In this document: piece by piece, positions 1 to 5,190 of the stretch
Position numbering within the stretch: the stretch's first letter is position 1
Layout: every line of letters begins with the position of its first letter
DNA from: Fidelibacterota bacterium
GTDB taxonomy: Bacteria; Fidelibacterota; UBA2242
DNA length: 5,190 nt
Direction: 5' to 3'
NCBI GenBank assembly: GCA_023229045.1
Contig: JALOAB010000168.1
Location: 1-5,190 of the forward strand
Notes under the pieces: generated by a model
Databases searched by the model: none
What the model saw: only the letters and a program-made list of their open reading frames with translations
Told to the model about the DNA's origin: nothing
Made by a program: the position numbers and the translations under genes

Positions 1-1700
1 AGGAGGAATCGACGTTCAATCCGATCGATCGCCACCAGATCATCGAATATCGTCGTAAATGGGATTTGCCCTCCGATTCAACCAATGGAGAGAGATATTA
101 CGAAGGTCAAATTCAATATGCATTAAAAGACAATCTGATCATTAATACCGAGGGCGGCACCTATTCGCGTGGCGATTTTAATTCCAATCGAATGAATGCC
201 GACGTTACGTTAAAATATAAAAGACTGGAAAATCTGCAGGTTAGCGAGGAAATCATTCGACGCGCTCAATCCGGTACGAATAATATTTCCTGGAATCGAC
301 GGGGAGCGCGGTTGGTTACGCGTGTTCATAAAATCCGACCGTACGCTAATTTGAATTATGAAATCAGAGACGGCGATACAATCTTGACGCAAAATTTCCG
401 TTTTCTGGAGCAGAATTACGGAATTGCTTCAACCGAAAATCGCCATCTGCTGTGGCAGATTCAAACCACTTTACGGCGGGACGATGTTGCTGATTCGAAT
501 GCCTGGCGTAAAGGTAGTAATGCCCGTAATATAGGTTTGAACGGTCAACTTATCGACTGGCATTCCTTTTCGGCACAGTGGAATTACATCCACCGTATAA
601 AGGAATTCTATAACCAGAATACCTCGGATGTTGTCGTGAATTTACTGGATCTCTCTTTAAAACACGAACCACGCAAACGGGCGTTTCGCTGGGAATCCAA
701 CCTGAAAATCAAAAATGAACAGACCGTCAAAAAGGAGTGGCGTTATTACTACGTCGGCGATGGTTTGGGTGATTACATTTACGATTCGACCTACGCTGAT
801 TATGTTCCGGATGTTCAGGGGAATTATATCCTCCGAATTTTGCCATCTTCGATTAAAGAACCGATCACCAGCATCGAAGACGGATTGCGGTTCCAATTCG
901 ATGGCTCCAATTCACAGATTCCGATTATGCGCCCGCTGTTAAAACGAATCTCAACTCTGACTGACATTCGCCTCCAGCAGGAAATCCGCAATGCGCGAGG
1001 AATCTTCGAATATCTCAGCACCGATATCGGTCAGGTCGACTCAAACTGGGCAAATTATACCCGTATAATTCAGCAGGACATTAACCTGAGATCTCCGCAA
1101 AAAAGACGCGACCTGCGTCTGCGATTGTATTCTTCCGATCAAATTACGCAGATCGACGTACGCGGTCCGGAAAGGATTTTTACCGATGAATGGTCTCTGC
1201 GTTATCGCGGACAATTTCTGGGAAAGAGCACTATCGAGTCCGAGTCAGCCGTAAAAAATTACACGCGTGAATCGAAAATTAATATCTTGAGAGAGCGCAA
1301 CATTTATACAGTTCGCGAGAAACTTATTCTCTCGATACTGCTGGATCGAATCCATCTGGTGAACACCGAATTAATTATAATTAACGACAAGGAAAAAGGT
1401 GCCGAGCCGCTCAAATCGCTTTTGACTGCTCTTAAAGTGAATTACGAAAGAAAAATCATCGGGAAAGGACGCTGGAAACTGTTTTGTGAATTAGATAAAG
1501 TGAGCGTCACGCCCAAAGGCAAAGCAATCCCCTACGAGATGAGTAACGGCAAGAAAGAAGGTTACACTTTCGGATGGGGAACCACCATCGAATACCGGGT
1601 TGGCTCCAATGTTAGCATCCGTTCCAATTACGAAGGATGGAAAGAGCCTCAGCGCGATATTTATCACTTAGGCGGTGGCGAAGTGAGGGTTATGTTTTAA
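1..1700 (+). CDS. Predicted large outer-membrane beta-barrel protein, C-terminal part (5' end outside window)
   Basis: The frame is open from base 3 to the TAA at 1698-1700, giving 565 residues. A TTG at 66 is not a credible start because the same frame continues upstream with protein-like sequence, including FNPIDR and RRKWDL at about 18-68. I do not recognise a named family. Many short segments alternate polar and hydrophobic/aromatic residues, as in amphipathic beta-strands, separated by charged Asn/Asp/Gly-rich turns. Examples are the stretches around bases 530-610 and 1560-1640. The protein ends in GGGEVRVMF, an amphipathic strand with a terminal Phe, which is the usual C-terminal signal recognised by the BAM machinery. 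It has no long hydrophobic helix, and no enzyme motif was seen. A Gly/Tyr/Asp-rich segment lies at 741-830. Its position 2 nt before an Omp85 gene supports an envelope role. Barrel identity is inference; the specific function is unknown. An alternative is a long beta-rich surface protein that is not a closed barrel. Confidence 0.72.
   Translation, partial: EESTFNPIDRHQIIEYRRKWDLPSDSTNGERYYEGQIQYALKDNLIINTEGGTYSRGDFNSNRMNADVTLKYKRLENLQVSEEIIRRAQSGTNNISWNRRGARLVTRVHKIRPYANLNYEIRDGDTILTQNFRFLEQNYGIASTENRHLLWQIQTTLRRDDVADSNAWRKGSNARNIGLNGQLIDWHSFSAQWNYIHRIKEFYNQNTSDVVVNLLDLSLKHEPRKRAFRWESNLKIKNEQTVKKEWRYYYVGDGLGDYIYDSTYADYVPDVQGNYILRILPSSIKEPITSIEDGLRFQFDGSNSQIPIMRPLLKRISTLTDIRLQQEIRNARGIFEYLSTDIGQVDSNWANYTRIIQQDINLRSPQKRRDLRLRLYSSDQITQIDVRGPERIFTDEWSLRYRGQFLGKSTIESESAVKNYTRESKINILRERNIYTVREKLILSILLDRIHLVNTELIIINDKEKGAEPLKSLLTALKVNYERKIIGKGRWKLFCELDKVSVTPKGKAIPYEMSNGKKEGYTFGWGTTIEYRVGSNVSIRSNYEGWKEPQRDIYHLGGGEVRVMF
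1685..1689 (+). promoter_or_regulatory. Weak candidate ribosome binding site for the Omp85 gene
   Basis: GAGGG lies inside the last codons of gene 1, 13 nt before the ATG at 1703. That spacing is longer than ideal. Because the gene 1 stop is only 2 nt from this ATG, re-initiation by ribosomes finishing gene 1 is likely to contribute more than this site alone. Confidence 0.4.
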
Positions 1701-1705
1701 TAATG
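1698..1705 (+). other. TAATAATG tandem-stop/start junction
   Basis: Gene 1 ends in TAA (1698-1700) followed in the same frame by a second TAA (1701-1703), whose last base is the A of the Omp85 ATG. The coding regions are 2 nt apart. This arrangement is typical of translational re-initiation within an operon and leaves no room for a promoter or terminator. Confidence 0.8.
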
Positions 1706-1792
1706 AGCCGGCAAAATTTAAATAGGAGGCGCAGGGCTGATATTTCTCGGATATTCTGGCTGATTTTAATTTTAATAGCGCTCGGTAAAGCT
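1703..1792 (+). other. Signal peptide coding region of the Omp85 protein
   Basis: These 30 codons encode a basic n-region (five Arg among residues 3-11, another at 16), a hydrophobic core FWLILILIAL at 18-27, and a small-residue cleavage context G-K-A before Q31. It looks like a Sec/SPI signal peptide. There is no Cys at the cleavage site, so it is not a lipoprotein signal. It helps fix the start codon at 1703. Confidence 0.8.
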
Positions 1793-3226
1793 CAGGACAC
1801 CACTGATGTAAAAATTATTTACGGGGAAATTACCATAAACACGCTTGATGGTTCTGCGTTCGAGCGGCGGTCAATCATCGATCACTATGCCGATCAGACG
1901 GTTTCCGACAATTCATATAAGGAATTAACCAACCGAATATTGAATGCCTTCATTCAAGACGGCTACATCTATCCGGTGCTTACTCTGAATGCGGTTGATC
2001 CCATCACGGTGGACAAATCTACGCGCCTTAATCCGCAATTCCTGATAGATCGAGGCGAACAGGTCGTAATAGACACAGTCATTTTTACAGGGGTTAAACG
2101 CACTGCTCCGGAATTATTAAACCGGGAATCGCGATTCATTTTCAAGCAAGTACCGGATCAGAAAAAAATTACAGCATTTACCAGTAATATCAATTATCAT
2201 CCATTTCTGAGCGTCCAGTCTCAACCCGAACTCGTCAAGACACGCGAGGGTCAATACGGTCTCGTCGTTCAGATCGCCGAGCGTTCGGTCAATAATTTCA
2301 GCGGAGTTATTGGTTACATTCCGGAAACTGCGACCGCCAAAGGCTATTTCACTGGCGAAGTTGATATCAATCTGAACAATATCGGTGGTCGCGGACGACG
2401 TCTGAATGTTTATTGGTCAAAAGCCAATCGCTATTCGCAACAGATCGATTTAAGGTATTTCGAGCCCTGGATTCGGCAGTCTAATTTCAGCGCTGAAGGG
2501 CAATTCAGCCAGATATTGCGTGATACTTTAGTCGTCATGCGTGAGTTCGAATCTGGTATCAGTCGCCGTTTGCTCAGAAACGGATCCGCCGCATTAAAAT
2601 TTAACTACTCTGCGACGATGCCGACCTCCGGCGGACGGCAATTGCTCGGACTGACTGATCTGCGAACGCGCGGCTTGGGCGGGGCTGGTCGATACGATGC
2701 GCGCGATTATCCGGCCAATCCGCAAAAAGGATTTACGATCGGCTTTAACGCTTATGTCAGCCGCCGTATTGAACAGAAAATTAACCGACTTTGGCAGTAT
2801 CGAGTTGAAGTTGATGGAGAGGTCGATCTTAAGCTGTACTCGCAACTGGTGGCCACCTGCGGTTGGAATTATAAGGGCAAATGGTTATCCAAAGGCGCGC
2901 CGGTTTACTCTGATTATTACTGGTTCGGCGGAGCAAGGAGTCTGCGCGGCTATGCCAATGAGTTATTCGGCGGGGCTGAAATTGCCTGGCTGAATAATGA
3001 ACTGCGCTGGCTGATCGGGAAAAATGGTCGGGCGCATCTATTTTTCGATCAGGGTTATTATCGTCGTAGTTTAAATGGCGTCGATAAACGCTACTATCCG
3101 AGTTCTTATGGCATCGGTTTGCGGCTCGATTCACGGGCCGGAGTCATCGGACTCGATTACGGATTCGGCCGCGGCGACACTTTTTCCACCGCCAAAATCC
3201 ATGTATTTCTGGAGAGTACTTTTTAA
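1703..3226 (+). CDS. Omp85/BamA-family outer-membrane protein with two POTRA-like domains
   Basis: A 507-residue protein predicted to insert or translocate proteins at the outer membrane. Residues 1-30 form a signal peptide: Arg-rich n-region (R8-R11), hydrophobic core at 17-27, likely cleavage after GKA at 28-30. Two POTRA-like beta-alpha-alpha-beta modules follow at about 36-95 and 119-192; the second opens with VVIDTVIFTGVKR. From about 195 the sequence is a beta-barrel of the bacterial surface antigen type. WFGGARSLRGY at 407-417 matches the conserved (V/I)RG(F/Y) loop-6 motif of Omp85 proteins, with Arg415 the key residue. GLDYGFGRGD near the end and a C-terminal Phe (ESTF) also fit. BamA usually has five POTRA domains and TamA three; two is typical of TpsB/FhaC-type transporters, so this is probably an accessory or dedicated Omp85 rather than the main BamA. 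ATG 1703 was chosen over the in-frame ATG 1637 because it places the signal peptide at the N-terminus and avoids a 64-nt overlap with gene 1. Family assignment is strong; the substrate is unknown. Confidence 0.9.
   Translation: MSRQNLNRRRRADISRIFWLILILIALGKAQDTTDVKIIYGEITINTLDGSAFERRSIIDHYADQTVSDNSYKELTNRILNAFIQDGYIYPVLTLNAVDPITVDKSTRLNPQFLIDRGEQVVIDTVIFTGVKRTAPELLNRESRFIFKQVPDQKKITAFTSNINYHPFLSVQSQPELVKTREGQYGLVVQIAERSVNNFSGVIGYIPETATAKGYFTGEVDINLNNIGGRGRRLNVYWSKANRYSQQIDLRYFEPWIRQSNFSAEGQFSQILRDTLVVMREFESGISRRLLRNGSAALKFNYSATMPTSGGRQLLGLTDLRTRGLGGAGRYDARDYPANPQKGFTIGFNAYVSRRIEQKINRLWQYRVEVDGEVDLKLYSQLVATCGWNYKGKWLSKGAPVYSDYYWFGGARSLRGYANELFGGAEIAWLNNELRWLIGKNGRAHLFFDQGYYRRSLNGVDKRYYPSSYGIGLRLDSRAGVIGLDYGFGRGDTFSTAKIHVFLESTF
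3211..3216 (+). promoter_or_regulatory. Ribosome binding site of rnr
   Basis: GGAGAG sits 9 nt before the ATG at 3226, inside the last codons of the Omp85 gene (encoding Glu-Ser near its C-terminus). It is a good Shine-Dalgarno match at normal spacing and supports ATG 3226 as the rnr start, together with the TAATG overlap. Confidence 0.75.
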
Positions 3227-3228
3227 TG
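3224..3228 (+). other. TAATG stop/start overlap between the Omp85 gene and rnr
   Basis: The Omp85 stop codon TAA (3224-3226) shares its final A with the rnr ATG (3226-3228). With the Shine-Dalgarno site at 3211-3216 upstream, this suggests coupled translation and a shared transcript. Confidence 0.85.
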
Positions 3229-5190
3229 AAAAAGCAAAAATCCAAATTCTCAGCCAAAAAACCGGTCAGACTGCGAACTCAAGAGATGGTCGTCGAACAT
3301 ACTCTCCGATTCCTTAAAATGCATAAGGGAATTTTCTACAAACAGAAGAAAATCGCGCAGGAAATTGGGGTCAGCAAAACCGCATACGTCCGGTTTAAGC
3401 AAATATTAAAGCAGTTAGCCACCGAAGGCCGGGTCGAAAGTCTCCGCGCAGGTCTGTTCCGGATTCCCGATGAAACTCGTCTGATGGAAGGGACGATTTC
3501 ATTTTCAGGACGCGGTTTTGCCTTCGTCAAAACCGTCACCGATGAGGAAATATTCATCGGTACCATGCACACTGCCAATGCTCTGCATCTTGATCGGGTT
3601 CTGATCGAGAAATTCAGCCACAGGAATGGATTGCGACCGGAAGGAAAGGTGGTAAAAGTTATAGCGCGCGCTCAAAAAACGATTATGGGGACTTTAAAAA
3701 GAAATAATAAACGCTGGGCTGTGATTCCGGAATTCCCGACCGCCGTGGCTGAAATTGATCTGATTGATCCGAAAGGCGCGTTGAAAGAAGGTCAACTGGT
3801 AGAAATACAGGATATTGAATGGAATGATGCGCGTCAACGCCCGCGCGCCACCTTGAAACAAATTATTGGCTTCCCTGAAGATCCGCAGGACGATTTAAAA
3901 ATTGTTTCCAAAATGTATCATCTGAGCGATCGCTTTTCCGCGAAGGTTTTGGAGGAAGCTGAGCAGATGATGGCTGTCGGCGTCAAAGCAGACGGTCGTC
4001 TCGATTTGCGTAATAAGTTGATTTTTACGATCGATCCGCCGGATGCGAAAGACTTCGACGATGCAATTTCGCTGGAGAAAACTTCTGACGGGAATTGGCA
4101 ATTGGGAGTGCATATTGCCGATGTCAGTCATTATGTAAATCCCGGCAGTGCGCTAGATCGGGAAGCACGGCGACGCGGCACCAGCGTCTATCTGGGTGAA
4201 AATGTCATCCCGATGTTACCGCCGCGTCTTTCGGATGATCTGTGTAGTCTTAGACCGGGCGAGGAGCGCTTGACGTTTTCAGTATTCCTGATTATAAATA
4301 ACGATGGCGCAGTACAAAATTGTTCACTTATGCCGAGCATTATCCGCTCGTTAAATCGCTTCAGCTACGAGGAGGTCCAGGAAATTCTCGATCGGGGAGA
4401 AGGGCGCTACTTTGAAATATTCGAAAACATGCGCAGACTGAGCAAAATTCTATATCAACGCCGACATCAGTCCGGTAGTATTGATTTTGACATTCCGGAA
4501 CCGGTCTTCCGGATGGGACCAGCTGGAGTTCCGATTGAGATCAAACCGGTTGAGAGACTCGATAGTCACCGCCTGATTGAAGAATTTATGTTGTCCGCCA
4601 ACCGGAGTGTAGCGGAACATATCGCGATTCATCGTCAGAAAGAAAAACTGCCGTTTCTCTTCCGCATTCATCCCCAGCCACCCATAGAGGAAATCGCCGA
4701 ATTTTACAAAATATTAAAGGGCTTGGGATTGAACATCCAACAACCAGCGAAGTTAAAACCGATTGATATTCAGAAAATCCTGCATGAGCTGCAAGGTATG
4801 CCGTACAAGAATTTTGTTGAACAAATTGCCCTGCGTTCGATGGCAAAGGCGATTTATTCTCACCAGCCGCTGAGTCATTTCGGTTTGGCTTTCCGTTACT
4901 ACACGCATTTCACGGCGCCGATCCGGCGTTACCCGGATCTAATAGTTCACCGTCTGTTGAAAAATTACATGAATGAATATGATGACGCCGATCTCGCATT
5001 TTATCGGCGGTCACTGCCACACGTCGCCGGTCTGGCGAGCGAACGCGAAATTCAGGCGATGGAAGCCGAGCGCACTTATCGCAAAATCAAACAGGTGCGT
5101 TTCATGGCGGATAAAATTGGAAAATGGTACAAAGGGATTATCAGCGGCGTACGCGAGTTCGGATTCTTTGTTGAGATATCGCAGTTCATC
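3226..5190 (+). CDS. rnr: Ribonuclease R (3'-5' exoribonuclease), 3' end outside window
   Basis: A processive, Mg-dependent cytoplasmic exoribonuclease that degrades structured RNA from the 3' end. The frame is open from ATG 3226 to the window end: 655 residues of an enzyme usually of about 700-800. Domain order is that of RNase R: a basic, helix-turn-helix-like N-terminal domain (about 20-80), two cold-shock/OB domains (about 86-147, with GRGFAFV at 95-101; and about 151-216), the RNB catalytic domain (about 258-595), and the start of an S1 RNA-binding domain (from about 632, GKWYKGIISGVREFGFFVEI). The RNB signature TIDPPDAKDFDDA at 268-280 carries the four metal-binding Asp residues, D270, D276, D278 and D279. 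RGTSVYL at 317-323 with downstream VIPMLP, and HFTAPIRRYPDL at 561-572 with the catalytic Arg region, are also intact. The N-terminal HTH-like domain favours RNase R over RNase II. Missing at the window edge are most of S1 and any basic tail. Its ATG overlaps the Omp85 stop by one base, so translation is probably coupled. No sign of decay. Confidence 0.96.
   Translation, partial: MKKQKSKFSAKKPVRLRTQEMVVEHTLRFLKMHKGIFYKQKKIAQEIGVSKTAYVRFKQILKQLATEGRVESLRAGLFRIPDETRLMEGTISFSGRGFAFVKTVTDEEIFIGTMHTANALHLDRVLIEKFSHRNGLRPEGKVVKVIARAQKTIMGTLKRNNKRWAVIPEFPTAVAEIDLIDPKGALKEGQLVEIQDIEWNDARQRPRATLKQIIGFPEDPQDDLKIVSKMYHLSDRFSAKVLEEAEQMMAVGVKADGRLDLRNKLIFTIDPPDAKDFDDAISLEKTSDGNWQLGVHIADVSHYVNPGSALDREARRRGTSVYLGENVIPMLPPRLSDDLCSLRPGEERLTFSVFLIINNDGAVQNCSLMPSIIRSLNRFSYEEVQEILDRGEGRYFEIFENMRRLSKILYQRRHQSGSIDFDIPEPVFRMGPAGVPIEIKPVERLDSHRLIEEFMLSANRSVAEHIAIHRQKEKLPFLFRIHPQPPIEEIAEFYKILKGLGLNIQQPAKLKPIDIQKILHELQGMPYKNFVEQIALRSMAKAIYSHQPLSHFGLAFRYYTHFTAPIRRYPDLIVHRLLKNYMNEYDDADLAFYRRSLPHVAGLASEREIQAMEAERTYRKIKQVRFMADKIGKWYKGIISGVREFGFFVEISQFI

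Noticed and set aside
1371..1384. A 14-bp perfect A/T-only palindrome (TTAATTATAATTAA) that could be an operator or promoter element.
   Set aside because: It lies within gene 1, encodes an ordinary strand-like segment (LIIIN), and A/T-only palindromes of this size arise by chance; no promoter elements accompany it.
66..1700. TTG at 66 as the true start of gene 1.
   Set aside because: The frame stays open to the window edge with protein-like sequence; there is no signal peptide after the TTG, as an outer-membrane protein would need, and no convincing ribosome binding site before it.
1637..1702. Upstream ATG extending the Omp85 protein by 22 residues.
   Set aside because: It would overlap gene 1 by 64 nt and put a non-signal-like sequence before the clear signal peptide that begins at ATG 1703.
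1724..1729. A perfect AGGAGG inside the Omp85 coding region, possibly a ribosome binding site for a later start.
   Set aside because: It encodes two Arg codons of the signal peptide n-region. No ATG, GTG or TTG lies in frame at suitable spacing after it, and a later start would remove the basic n-region.
2594..3134. Two overlapping open frames on the minus strand (2594-2845 and 2829-3134).
   Set aside because: They lie antisense to the barrel domain of the Omp85 gene, have low-quality Arg/Ser-rich translations, and show no domain or credible ribosome binding site.
3075..3317. A plus-strand open frame spanning the Omp85/rnr junction.
   Set aside because: It is out of frame with two well-supported genes that fully cover the region, and its product has no recognisable features.
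3336..4846. Several short minus-strand open frames (3336-3578, 3895-4131, 4450-4671, 4586-4846).
   Set aside because: All are antisense to the intact, highly conserved rnr coding sequence and resemble nothing recognisable.

Overview
The window holds three genes on the + strand with essentially no space between them. They are the 3' part of a large predicted outer-membrane beta-barrel protein (1-1700), a complete Omp85/BamA-family outer-membrane protein with two POTRA-like domains (1703-3226), and the first 655 codons of ribonuclease R, rnr (3226-5190). The first and third genes run off the window edges. There are no tRNA or rRNA genes, CRISPR arrays, mobile elements or non-coding stretches.

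The signal peptide plus beta-barrel proteins, one of them Omp85, mean a diderm (Gram-negative-type) bacterium. The base composition is balanced and the start/stop overlaps are tight. The first gene has features that I associate, from memory only, with long uncharacterised outer-membrane proteins of the Fibrobacteres-Chlorobi-Bacteroidetes (FCB) group and related candidate phyla. That placement is a weak inference. RNase R and Omp85 are too widespread to name a lineage.

Layout: gene 1 ends in TAA-TAA, and the start codon of the Omp85 gene overlaps the second stop (TAATAATG), leaving 2 nt between the coding regions. The Omp85 gene ends TAATG, so its stop shares one base with the ATG of rnr. A good Shine-Dalgarno sequence for rnr lies inside the last Omp85 codons. 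No promoter or terminator is visible between the genes, so they are probably one transcript that begins upstream and continues downstream.

Function: the Omp85 protein probably inserts or exports other proteins at the outer membrane, and the co-translated barrel upstream is an obvious candidate client or partner. RNase R is a cytoplasmic 3'-5' exoribonuclease for structured RNA, and its place here looks like shared expression rather than a shared pathway. The least understood part of the window is gene 1. I see nothing that clearly amounts to an undescribed multi-gene system.
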